64,000 nucleotides of DNA from JAOUEA01 sp038249195 (GTDB lineage Bacteria > Actinomycetota > UBA4738 > HRBIN12): positions 186,001 through 250,000 of the forward strand of contig JBBRWM010000004.1 in NCBI GenBank assembly GCA_038249195.1. Reading direction: 5' to 3'. The translations under genes and the position numbers were made by a program. A model generated the notes under the pieces. That model worked only from the letters and a program-made list of their open reading frames with translations, did no database searches and was not told the DNA's origin. Each line of letters begins with the position of its first letter. Position 1 is the stretch's first letter. Shown here piece by piece: positions 43,917 to 52,240 of this stretch.

Positions 43917-45173
43917 CTAGCCCCCGGCCTGGATCTCGGTCCAGGCGTCCAGCCACAGCTTGTCCACCTCGGCCGTCAGCTGCCCCTGGATCAGGCCCTG
44001 GGTGAACATGTCCTCGGTCACGACCGCCTTCGACAGGGCCGGAGGGACGACCCCGTCGGCCACGAGCGTGTCCGGCTGGATCGTGGCGAAGGGAGGCTGG
44101 TACCCGTTGTACTGAGAGAAGTTCACGAATCCCCACTTCTTGTCCAGGAGGAAGTTCAGGAACGCGTGGGCGAGCGCTGGCTTGGTGGCGGTCGTCGGGA
44201 TGACGATCGTGTCGTTGCCGATCAGGCCTTCGTGGGTGTCCGGATACCAGTAGCCGAGCACCGAAGGCGGCGTGCCTTTCGGGAGATACCACTTCCCGCC
44301 GACGATGTCACCGGACCACGACTGCGCGACGGTGAACTCACCGGCGGGGAGCTTCGCGAAGGCGCCGTTGACGGTGAGCCTGGCGTCGTAATCGTTCAGC
44401 AAGGACAGGATGTTCGTCTTCGCCTGGTTGATCACCGCGGGGTCGGCGGAGTTTGGATCCAGGTTCCCGTCGCGGACCATGGCCATCCCGAGGGCGTCTC
44501 GGTAGGAGTCGTAGTAGCTGATCTTTCCCTTGTAGCTGGAGTTCCACAAGAGGTCGTACCCCTGGGCCACCGCGTCCGCGTCCTTGACACGGTCGCGCCG
44601 GTACGCGATGCCGGTGGTGTAGATGGTGTAGGGGATGGTGTACTGCCAGCCCACGTCGTACCAGGGGCCTGGATCCCAGAAGGCCTTCCACACGACGGCC
44701 TCCATGTTCGGGATCATCTCGTGCTGCAGGGGCTGGATCAGATCCTTAGCGGCCAGACGCGAGATGTAGTCCGTGGTGGGGAAGAAGACATCCGGCTTCA
44801 CCTGCCCGGCAACGAGCTTCTGGATGCCCTCCTCCATGTTGTTGAAGGTGGTGATCTCGACCTTCACGTTGAACTGGTCTTCGAAGGCCGCGACCACCTT
44901 CTTGTAGATGTACGAATCCCAGTTGTACATCTGGAGGGTGCCGGTCTCGAGCGGCGTGCTCGCCGCGATCGGCTCTCCGTTCAACGGCAGCGTCACCGGG
45001 TGATCGGGCCGCGCCAGCATACTCTCGGTGCCGCTCGCGCCGGCACCACCGGCCGTGTTGCCGGGCTTGGAGCAGGCTGCGAGGATGGCTCCGAGACTGG
45101 GCACGGCGATGGCCGCAGTCCCGGCCCTCCTTAGGAAGGCTCTCCTGGATAGGCCTCGGTCGTCCATTGGCAT
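43917..45173 (-). CDS. potD: PotD-like polyamine-binding lipoprotein (second of two)
   Basis: 418 residues. Twin-arginine lipoprotein signal: SRRAFLRRAGTAAIAVPSLGAILAAC. Mature PotD fold: LQMYNWDSYIYKKVVAAF, KPDVFFPTTDYI, YTIPYTIYTTGIAYRRD, AQSWSGDIVGG and NFSQYNGYQPP. Lies first in the potD-potB-potC operon with GAGGAGGAG before ATG 45173, a strong ribosome-binding site fitting the need for excess binding protein. Divergent from the amine oxidase gene over a 162-bp shared region, which suggests co-regulation by the same amine. Confidence 0.93.
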   Translation of the reverse strand: MPMDDRGLSRRAFLRRAGTAAIAVPSLGAILAACSKPGNTAGGAGASGTESMLARPDHPVTLPLNGEPIAASTPLETGTLQMYNWDSYIYKKVVAAFEDQFNVKVEITTFNNMEEGIQKLVAGQVKPDVFFPTTDYISRLAAKDLIQPLQHEMIPNMEAVVWKAFWDPGPWYDVGWQYTIPYTIYTTGIAYRRDRVKDADAVAQGYDLLWNSSYKGKISYYDSYRDALGMAMVRDGNLDPNSADPAVINQAKTNILSLLNDYDARLTVNGAFAKLPAGEFTVAQSWSGDIVGGKWYLPKGTPPSVLGYWYPDTHEGLIGNDTIVIPTTATKPALAHAFLNFLLDKKWGFVNFSQYNGYQPPFATIQPDTLVADGVVPPALSKAVVTEDMFTQGLIQGQLTAEVDKLWLDAWTEIQAGG

Positions 45174-45335
45174 GACTCCTCCTCGCGGATCGCGAACCCG
45201 GCGCCGCTCGCAGTAGTTCGTTCCGATGGCGCTGAGTACCATAGGCGCCCCTTGAAACGCAAGTTCGCGCGATGTCGCTCGAACGGACTAGTCAGGAGCC
45301 CTTCCCTGACCATTGATACGTCGAGGAGTCCCCAC

Positions 45336-46556
45336 ATGGTCGTGGTGATCGGTGCTGGGCTTGCGGGATTGGCGGCCGCCTTCTTCCTGCGTGAGCGTGG
45401 CGTGCACGTGAGCGTGCTGGAGGCCCGGGAGCGTGTGGGAGGCCGGGTCTGGTCCGCCACGATCGCGCGCGAAACCCCTGTTGAACTTGGAGGCGAATGG
45501 ATCGAGGAGCGCGATACCGAGGTGCTGGGGATGGCGGCTCGCTTCGGGATCGAAGCGGTCGACACCGGAGCCGACTACGGGCGCCGAGAACCCTGGGGAG
45601 CAGGAGCTGTCCCGCTCGAAGAGCAGGATGCCTTCCTCGCCGAGGCGGAGCGGGTGCGCGCGGAGATGCCCGATGACGACGTCGCGCGGACGACCCTCGG
45701 CTCCTTCCTTGACCAGGTTCCCGGGAACGACGAGACGAGGCGGTCGGTGAAGGTGCGGCTCGCGGGCACCTGTGCCCAGGATCTGGACCGGGTGAGTCTG
45801 ATGGTCGTCGCGCCCGGAGGGGTCTTCAGTCAGCCTGCGGGTCGCTACTTCCGGCTGGGGCCGGGCAACCAACGACTCGCCGAAGAGCTCGCCGCCGAGG
45901 TGGACGACGTCCGGTTCGGCTGGGTGGTCGATACGGTGGCACAGGATCTGAGCGGCGTGATCGTGCGCAGCCGCGCGCGGGCGGAACGCGCCGATGCCGC
46001 GGTGGTCGCGGTGCCCGCCCCGATCGCGGCCCGGCTGGCGTTCGAGCCGGCGCTGCCCGACGATCTCGCGATCGCCCTCAGGGAACTCCCGATGGGCGTG
46101 GCCTCCAAGTTCGCGGTGGCGACCGAAGGCCGTCCCTCCGTCAGGTCGCGTCAGTTCACCGAGACATCCATGTGGTGTTGGGTGGCCCGCGGCGAGGGTG
46201 GGGAGTCGCGTCGCTGCGTGGCGTCGTTCGCCGGTTCACCCGCGGCGCAGGATCACCTGCGCACGTCTCGGGGTGCCATGACCCCTTGGCTCGAGGCGGT
46301 GGAGCGGATGAACCCGGACTTGACGTTCGTCGGCGAGCCGGTGATGTACGCATGGGCCGACGACCCGTTCACGGTGGGTGCCTACGCCGCCTGGGACACG
46401 GTTTCGTGGGAACGCATGGACCTCTTCGCACGACCGGTCGGTCGTCTGACGTTCGCCGGTGAGCACACGGCGGGTCCGGCATTCCACGGCACGATGAACG
46501 GCGCGCTGCTGAGCGGGAGGCGGGCCGCGGGTCAGGTCCTCGAGCTGCTCGCCTGA
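45336..46556 (+). CDS. FAD-dependent amine oxidase (monoamine/polyamine oxidase family)
   Basis: 406 residues. N-terminal FAD site VVVIGAGLAGLAAAFFLRERG followed by the amine-oxidase RVGGRVWS motif and ELGGEWI; the C-terminal FAD contact is LTFAGEHTAGPAFHGTMNGALLSGRRAA. The family oxidises primary or secondary amines and polyamines to aldehydes with hydrogen peroxide. Beside a polyamine ABC system and ~7 kb from an aminoaldehyde-type ALDH, a role in polyamine catabolism is the best reading. ATG 45336 follows GAGGAG. Confidence 0.9.
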   Translation: MVVVIGAGLAGLAAAFFLRERGVHVSVLEARERVGGRVWSATIARETPVELGGEWIEERDTEVLGMAARFGIEAVDTGADYGRREPWGAGAVPLEEQDAFLAEAERVRAEMPDDDVARTTLGSFLDQVPGNDETRRSVKVRLAGTCAQDLDRVSLMVVAPGGVFSQPAGRYFRLGPGNQRLAEELAAEVDDVRFGWVVDTVAQDLSGVIVRSRARAERADAAVVAVPAPIAARLAFEPALPDDLAIALRELPMGVASKFAVATEGRPSVRSRQFTETSMWCWVARGEGGESRRCVASFAGSPAAQDHLRTSRGAMTPWLEAVERMNPDLTFVGEPVMYAWADDPFTVGAYAAWDTVSWERMDLFARPVGRLTFAGEHTAGPAFHGTMNGALLSGRRAAGQVLELLA

Positions 46557-46641
46557 GCGGCGGGCCGGCGCACCCGACCTTCGGCCTCGTTGCTAGGCTC
46601 CCGGCGTCACCACCGCCGAACCGCGAAAGGGGGGGAAAACC

Positions 46642-47475
46642 GTGGGAGACGCAGACTCCACCGAACCCGTCGTCGTCGAGGATCTCGGTCCGGTACGGCG
46701 GCTGACGATGAACCGTCCCGACGCGCTGAACGCGTTGAATCACGAGCTGGTCGAGGGGCTCTCGGAGGCGATCCGCGCCGCGGGCGAGGACGACGGCGTG
46801 CGGGTCGTCGTCCTGCGCGGCGGGGGCCGGGCGTTCTGCTCAGGCTACGACCTCACCGAGGATGCCGCCGAGGGCGAGCTCGACGCCCGCCACTGGCATC
46901 GCTCGCTCGGCGCCTCCCTCGAGCGGATGCTCGAGTTCACCGACTGCCCGAAGCCCACGATCGCGCAGGTGCACTCCTACTGCCTCGCCGGCGGCACCGA
47001 CCTCATGCTCGCGTGCGACCTGGCGGTAGCCGCAGACGACGCGAAGTTCGGATACGTGGACATCCGGTTCGGCTCGGGGGTGGTCTCCCTGTTCCTGCCG
47101 TGGGTGGTAGGCGTGCGAAAAGCCAAGGAGCTCCTGTTCACGGGCGAGGACCGCCTGTCTGCCGAGGAGGCGTTGCGGATCGGCCTGGTGAATCGCGTCG
47201 TGGCGCGCGACGACCTGGATGACGCAACCATCGCGCTGGCGAACGAGATCGCGAAGAACGAGCCCTTCGTGGTGCAGACAGCGAAGCGAGCGGCGAACCG
47301 GGCCTGGGACGTGGCCGGCTTCCGCGCCGCCCTGGCGGCGAACATCGAGCTGGACGTCATGATCGAGACCGCGAACCTGCCCGCCCGCGACGAGTTCCGT
47401 CGCATCACGCAGGCGGAGGGTCTGAGGGCCGCGATCGCCTGGAGGGACGCGAAGTTCCGGGACCAGGGGTCGTGA
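46642..47475 (+). CDS. Enoyl-CoA hydratase/isomerase family protein
   Basis: 277 residues. Crotonase fold: LTMNRPDALNALNHELVEGL, the oxyanion-hole pair in RGGGRAFCSGYDLTED and YCLAGGTDLMLACDLAVA, and the later LPWVVGVRKAKELLFTGEDRLSAEEALRIGLVN. Enoyl-CoA hydratase with two catalytic Glu would need Glu in the AGG-region; here the corresponding residues are Asp (GTDLML) and Gly-rich, so isomerase, hydratase or C-C cleavage all remain possible. GTG 46642 after AAAGGGGGGG. Overlaps the next gene by GTGA. Confidence 0.88.
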   Translation: MGDADSTEPVVVEDLGPVRRLTMNRPDALNALNHELVEGLSEAIRAAGEDDGVRVVVLRGGGRAFCSGYDLTEDAAEGELDARHWHRSLGASLERMLEFTDCPKPTIAQVHSYCLAGGTDLMLACDLAVAADDAKFGYVDIRFGSGVVSLFLPWVVGVRKAKELLFTGEDRLSAEEALRIGLVNRVVARDDLDDATIALANEIAKNEPFVVQTAKRAANRAWDVAGFRAALAANIELDVMIETANLPARDEFRRITQAEGLRAAIAWRDAKFRDQGS

Positions 47476-49571
47476 GCCCGGCCGACCTCACGCCCCTGCT
47501 CGCGCCTCGATCCATCGCGATCGTCGGGGCGTCGGAATCGTCGGACTCCTGGGCACCCGAGATAGAACGATCGCTGCGCCACCTTGGATACACGGGGGAG
47601 CTCCTTCCCGTGAACCCGAAGTACGACGAGGTCTGGGGGCGCCCGTGCCACGCGTCCATCGCGGACCTGCCCCACGGCATCGACCTGGTCGTCTTCGTCG
47701 TTCCCGCCCGCGTTGTGGTCGGGATGATCGACGAGTGCGGCGCCGTGGGCGTGCGATCCGCCATGGTCGTCTCCTCAGGGTTCGCCGAGGGGGGCGACGA
47801 GGGACGGGCGCTGCAGGAGGAGTTGCGCGCGGCCGCCCTCCGCACCGGGATCCCGATCCTGGGACCGAACGTAGAGGGGTTCGTCAACTACGTTGACCAT
47901 ATCGCGCCCTACGGCACGACGCCGCCGCCCGTTCCGGTGGCCGGTTCCATCAGCGTGATCTCGCAGAGCGGGACCGTCGCGTGGTCTATGAACCAGCTTG
48001 CGTCGGACCGAGGCGTCGGCATGCGCCTCATCCTGGGCGTCGGGAACGAGGCCGTCCTGGGCTTAGGAGATCTCTTCGCCTGGGCCGCGGCGGACCCGAA
48101 GACGAAGGTCGTGGCCTCCTACATCGAGACGATGCGAGACGTGGAGGGCATCGGCCGCGGCCTCGAGGCGCTGCGGGTCGCCCGGAAGCCCACGTTGATC
48201 TGCGCACCGGAGGGTCGCAGCGAGGCGGCCCGCCGCTCGATCGTGGCCCACACCGGGGCGCTGGCCGGCAACACGGGACTCCGCGATGCCTGGCTGCGCG
48301 GGCATGGGGCCGTGATAGTCGAGGACCCCGTGACCATGTTCGAGGCCGCCGTGCTCCTGAGCCGCGTGAAGAGACTCCGCGCGCCCGGCGTGGCCGCCGC
48401 TCTGCAGTCCGGCGGCGCCTGCACGCTGTTCGCGGAGGCGGCCGGAGCCAGGGGTCTCGAGCTCCCGGCGTTCACGGCCGGGACGAAGACCAAGCTGCGG
48501 CGGGTCCTGCCACACTACGCGTCACAGAACAATCCGCTCGACGTCACGGGCCAGGCCGCGGTGGAGACCTCGATGTTCGAGGACGCGCTCGACGCGCTCG
48601 CCCGTGACCCCGCCGTGGGGTTGATCGCGTTCGACGCGTTCCCGCCGCGCCTGGCCGGCGAGACCCCCTGGGCTGACCCCGTCTTGCGCAAAGCGTTGCA
48701 GCTGCAACGCGAGACCGGGGTCGTGTTCGCGAGCGTCGCGATGAGCCCGCTCGCCTACACCCCCGAGGCGATCGCCTTCACGAGGCGCTGGAAGTTGCCC
48801 TTCCTTCAGGGGCATCGCGCGGCAGCCGGAGCCATCGAGGCGCTGATCGCGTTCCAGGGTTCGCGCGCGAGGGCGGTCTCGAACCGGCCCCCGCACGTCA
48901 ACCGCGCGAAGGCGATGCGGATCCTGCGCGGCCGCGCCGGCCCCCTGGACGAGGCCGTCGGTGCCAAGGTCCTCGAGCTCTACGGGGTGCGGCGTCCGCG
49001 TGAGGCGTCGTGCACGACCCCTCGGCGCGCCGCGGCGGTCGCGCGCACGATCGGGTTCCCCGTGGCGGTCAAGGCGCTCGCCGCCGAGGTCCCGCACAAG
49101 GCGCGGCTGGGTGGCGTTCGACTCGCGATGGCGAACGCCGCCGATGTGGAGCTGGCGGCCGCGGAGGTGCTCGAGGCCGCGAGGCGGGCCGGTGCTGAGA
49201 GGCCCCGCGTCCTCGTCCAGCAGATGATGAGCGGCGCGGAAGTGCTCGTCGGCGCGCTGATCGACGCACGCTTCGGCGCAATGATCACCGTGCGCCCCGG
49301 CGGGGCACGCGCGGAATCTGGGGAGGCGGTCTTCGTGCCGTGTCCCTTGAGCGCGAAGCAGGCGCTGTCCTTCCTGCGCGAGCAGGCATCGCGGTGCGGT
49401 CTCGACCCGGCGCGTCACGACCTGCGCGCCGCGGCCCGCGCCGTCGAGGCGATCGCGTGGGCGGCGCACGACCTGCAGGACCGGGTCACAGCCCTGGAGG
49501 CCAATCCGCTGCTCGTGGGCGAGCGAGGCGCCGTCGCGGTCGACGCGCTCGCGGAAGCCCGGCCCGCGTGA
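47472..49571 (+). CDS. NDP-forming acyl-CoA synthetase (ACD superfamily), single chain
   Basis: 699 residues. Alpha-like part: CoA-binding Rossmann (SIAIVGASESSDSW, VNPKYDEVWG) and ligase-CoA domains with the phosphorylated-His region SIVAHTGALAGN. Beta-like part from ~470: ATP-grasp with RAMRILRGRAGPLDEAVGAKVLELYGV and FPVAVKALAAEVPHKARLGGV, ending in LEANPLLVGERG. These enzymes make acyl-CoA from acid, CoA and NTP with phosphate release (or run in reverse to make ATP). The substrate is unknown; the coupled enoyl-CoA hydratase suggests a small unsaturated or hydroxy acid. GTG start overlaps the hydratase stop. Confidence 0.88.
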   Translation: MSPADLTPLLAPRSIAIVGASESSDSWAPEIERSLRHLGYTGELLPVNPKYDEVWGRPCHASIADLPHGIDLVVFVVPARVVVGMIDECGAVGVRSAMVVSSGFAEGGDEGRALQEELRAAALRTGIPILGPNVEGFVNYVDHIAPYGTTPPPVPVAGSISVISQSGTVAWSMNQLASDRGVGMRLILGVGNEAVLGLGDLFAWAAADPKTKVVASYIETMRDVEGIGRGLEALRVARKPTLICAPEGRSEAARRSIVAHTGALAGNTGLRDAWLRGHGAVIVEDPVTMFEAAVLLSRVKRLRAPGVAAALQSGGACTLFAEAAGARGLELPAFTAGTKTKLRRVLPHYASQNNPLDVTGQAAVETSMFEDALDALARDPAVGLIAFDAFPPRLAGETPWADPVLRKALQLQRETGVVFASVAMSPLAYTPEAIAFTRRWKLPFLQGHRAAAGAIEALIAFQGSRARAVSNRPPHVNRAKAMRILRGRAGPLDEAVGAKVLELYGVRRPREASCTTPRRAAAVARTIGFPVAVKALAAEVPHKARLGGVRLAMANAADVELAAAEVLEAARRAGAERPRVLVQQMMSGAEVLVGALIDARFGAMITVRPGGARAESGEAVFVPCPLSAKQALSFLREQASRCGLDPARHDLRAAARAVEAIAWAAHDLQDRVTALEANPLLVGERGAVAVDALAEARPA

Positions 49572-50419
49572 TCTACGGGCTCGTCGCCGCGCTCGGGTGG
49601 GGATCGGCGGACTTCACAGGGGCGGTGTCGGGCCGCAGGATCGGCAGCTTCTCTACGGTCCTCGTGGCGCAGGGGTTGAGCGCGGTCGTGGTGACCGTTC
49701 TGTTCTTCGCGGGCGGACACGACGTCGCGGTCCTGGGACCGATCGCCGGCTGGATGATGCTGAACGGCGTGGTGTCCGCGGGGGCGTACACCACGCACTA
49801 CCGGGCGCTGCAGCTCGGGCCGATGGTGGTCGTCTCGCCGATCAGCGCGGCGTACGCCCTCGTGGGCGTCGCCCTGTCGATGGTGATCCTGCACGAGCGT
49901 CCGGGGCCGGTGGCGCTGGCCGGGGCGGCCGTGACCGTGGTGGGCGTCATGCTCGCCTCCACGGACCTGCGCAAGTTGCGGGCCGGAACCCACGGGGTGC
50001 CGCCCGGCCTCCCCTGGGCCGTCGCCGCTGCCGTGCTCTTCGGGATCGGCGGCTTCATCCTCGGCTGGGGGGCCAAACAGGTGGGGTGGGTGCCGGCCCT
50101 GTGGGCATCGCGCACCGCGCAGCTCGTGTGCTTCGCCGGGATCGCGGCGGTCCAGCGCAACGATCTGCGGAGCATCGGCCGCAACGTGGGCACCGTGGCC
50201 GCGGTGGCCACCGGGCTCGTGGACCTGGTGGGGGTCGTCGCGTTCTCCTCGGGGGCCGAGGCGGGATTCCTCTCGATCGTCCTGGTGGCCTCAGCGATCT
50301 TCCCGTTGATCGCGGTGGCCCTGTCCGTGGTGTTCCTGCACGAGCGGCCGGTGCCCAACCAGATCCTGGGCGCGTTCGTGGCGGTGGGAGGGCTGATCGT
50401 GCTGGGGTTGGGAAGCTAG
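49568..50419 (+). CDS. EamA/DMT-family transporter
   Basis: 283 residues, ten predicted membrane helices in two EamA repeats of five; the second repeat starts near GLPWAVAAAVLFGIGGFILGW. The pairs VILHERPGP and VFLHERPVP at the same place in each repeat are the characteristic EamA end of helix 4. These carry amino acids, sugars or drugs; direction and substrate cannot be told. GTG 49568 overlaps the synthetase stop (GTGA), so it probably serves the same pathway. Overlaps the betA end by 4 nt. Confidence 0.9.
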   Translation: MIYGLVAALGWGSADFTGAVSGRRIGSFSTVLVAQGLSAVVVTVLFFAGGHDVAVLGPIAGWMMLNGVVSAGAYTTHYRALQLGPMVVVSPISAAYALVGVALSMVILHERPGPVALAGAAVTVVGVMLASTDLRKLRAGTHGVPPGLPWAVAAAVLFGIGGFILGWGAKQVGWVPALWASRTAQLVCFAGIAAVQRNDLRSIGRNVGTVAAVATGLVDLVGVVAFSSGAEAGFLSIVLVASAIFPLIAVALSVVFLHERPVPNQILGAFVAVGGLIVLGLGS

Positions 50420-52119
50420 GTCTCGCCCGCCTCGGAGGCCCTCTGCCCTGCCGGGTCGCCCGTTCGGTCCCTCGCGTGCCGGTAGAACGCGACGGGTTCG
50501 GGCTCCAGTGGCGTGTTGCCGAGGATCAGGTCCGCCGCACGCTCGGCCACCATCATGACGGGGGCGTAGATGTTGCCGTTCGTCACGTACGGCATCACCG
50601 AGGCGTCGACCACCCGGAGTCCCTCGAGGCCGTGCACGCCCATCGTGCGGGGGTCCGTCACCGACCGGTCGTCGACCCCCATCCTCGCCGTGCAGGACGG
50701 GTGCAGCGCCGTCTCGGCGTCCTTGGCGACCCAGTCCAGGATCTCCTGGTCGGTGGCGACGGAAGGCCCGGGAGAGAGCTCGCCCGCGTTGAAGGGGTCG
50801 AAGGCCGGTTGGGTGAGGATGTCGCGGGCCACGTGGACCGCCTCGACCCACTCGCGGCGATCCTGGTCCGTGGACAGGTAGTTGAAGGTGAGCGCGGGTT
50901 TCTGGCTCGGGTCCGCGCTCTTGAGTTTCACGCTCCCGCGCGCATCCGAATACATCGGTCCGATGTGCACCTGATAGCCGTGGTCGCTCGCTGGCGCGGA
51001 CCCGTCGTAGCGGATGGCGATGGGCAGGAAATGGAACATCAGGTTTGGGTAGGCCACGTCGTCGTTGCTCCGGACGAAGCCGCCGGCTTCGAAATGGTTG
51101 CTGGCCCCGAGGCCCGAGCGGAAGACGAGCCACTGCGCTCCGATGAGCGGGCGACGCCACATCTTCATCCCCGGCGCGATCGAGACCGGCTGCTTGCACG
51201 CGTATTGGATGTAGACCTCCAGGTGATCCTGGAGCTGTTCACCCACGCCCGGCACGTCGGCCACGACGGGGATGTCGAGGGCCTGGAGCTCATCGGCGGC
51301 GCCGACGCCGGAGAGCTGCAGGAGCTGGGGTGAGTTGATCGCGCCCCCGCACAGCACGACGTCGCCGGCCTGCACGCGCACGACGCCGCCGCGTCCATGC
51401 TCGTACTCGACGCCCACCGCCCGCGTGCCTTCGAACACGATCCTGGTGACGAAGGCACGCGTCTTGACCTCGAGGTTCGGACGTCCCATGACGGGGTGCA
51501 GGTAGGCGCGCGCCGCCGACAATCGCCGTCCGCGGTGCACGTTGCGATCGAAGGGGGCGAACCCCTCCTGGCGGAAGCCGTTCACGTCGTCGGTGAGGGG
51601 ATACCCCGCCTGCTGCACGGCCTCGAAGAAGGCCCCGAATAGCGGGTTCGTGGCGGGACCCCGCTCCAGCACGAGCGGCCCCGCGTGGCCGCGGAAGTCG
51701 TCGTCCAGGTCGGCCGCGAGGCAGTTCTCCATCCGCTTGAAGTAGGGGAGGCAGTGCGCGTAGTCCCAGGTCTCCATGCCGGGGTCCGCCGCCCATCGCT
51801 CGTAGTCCAGCGGGTTCCCGCGCTGGAAGATCATCCCGTTGATGCTGCTGGACCCGCCCAACACCTTGCCGCGCGCGTGGTAGACGCGCCTGCCGTTCAT
51901 GAACGGTTCCGGTTCGGACTCGTACTTCCAATCGTAGAAGCGGTTGCCGATGGGGAACGGGAGCGCGGCCGGCATGTGGATGAAGACGTCCCATGGATAG
52001 TCCGACCGACCCGCCTCCAGCACGAGGACGCGATGTGAGGGGTCGGCGCTGAGCCGGTTCGCCAGGGCGCTCCCAGCGGAACCGCCCCCGATGATCACGA
52101 AGTCGTAGGCCTCGGTCAT
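50416..52119 (-). CDS. betA: Choline dehydrogenase-type GMC oxidoreductase
   Basis: 567 residues. FAD site DFVIIGGGSAGSALANRLS, the GMC signature GKVLGGSSSINGMIFQRG and the second signature GGAINSPQLLQLSGVG. Catalytic histidine in ALHPSCTARMG, with the paired residue in YVTNGNIYAPVMMVAE. The YDWKYESEPEPFMNGRRVYHARGK segment is as in BetA. Predicted to oxidise choline to betaine aldehyde and perhaps on to betaine. Divergent from the betaine transporter operon, with a CAGAAT -10 box 7 nt upstream and the GTTGC-N7-GCAAC repeat (52160-52176) just behind it. Confidence 0.9.
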   Translation of the reverse strand: MTEAYDFVIIGGGSAGSALANRLSADPSHRVLVLEAGRSDYPWDVFIHMPAALPFPIGNRFYDWKYESEPEPFMNGRRVYHARGKVLGGSSSINGMIFQRGNPLDYERWAADPGMETWDYAHCLPYFKRMENCLAADLDDDFRGHAGPLVLERGPATNPLFGAFFEAVQQAGYPLTDDVNGFRQEGFAPFDRNVHRGRRLSAARAYLHPVMGRPNLEVKTRAFVTRIVFEGTRAVGVEYEHGRGGVVRVQAGDVVLCGGAINSPQLLQLSGVGAADELQALDIPVVADVPGVGEQLQDHLEVYIQYACKQPVSIAPGMKMWRRPLIGAQWLVFRSGLGASNHFEAGGFVRSNDDVAYPNLMFHFLPIAIRYDGSAPASDHGYQVHIGPMYSDARGSVKLKSADPSQKPALTFNYLSTDQDRREWVEAVHVARDILTQPAFDPFNAGELSPGPSVATDQEILDWVAKDAETALHPSCTARMGVDDRSVTDPRTMGVHGLEGLRVVDASVMPYVTNGNIYAPVMMVAERAADLILGNTPLEPEPVAFYRHARDRTGDPAGQRASEAGET

Positions 52120-52126
52120 GCGGCGG

Positions 52127-52132
52127 ATTCTG
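52127..52132 (-). promoter_or_regulatory. Candidate leaderless -10 box of betA
   Basis: CAGAAT on the minus strand, 7 nt before ATG 52119. Confidence 0.45.
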
Positions 52133-52159
52133 CACCACGGTAGGCCCTGCGCGCGAGCC

Positions 52160-52176
52160 GTTGCCGACGGCGCAAC
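52160..52176. promoter_or_regulatory. Inverted repeat GTTGC-N7-GCAAC between betA and proV
   Basis: GTTGC (52160-52164), 7 nt, GCAAC (52172-52176). The same repeat with the same spacing lies before the dimethylglycine dehydrogenase-like gene at 57898-57914. It is close to the expected -35 region of betA and ~65 nt before proV. Likely an operator of a shared choline/betaine regulator whose gene is not in this window. Confidence 0.6.
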
Positions 52177-52240
52177 CCTTAGCTTGCGCGCGCGCCCCCC
52201 CCGGACCACTATCCGACGGGTCGGGGGAGGGAGTTCCTGG

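Noticed and set aside
48694..48707. Palindrome GTTGCAGCTGCAAC resembling the GTTGC/GCAAC operator
   Set aside because: Spacer is 4, not 7, and it lies inside the acyl-CoA synthetase coding region, far from any start.
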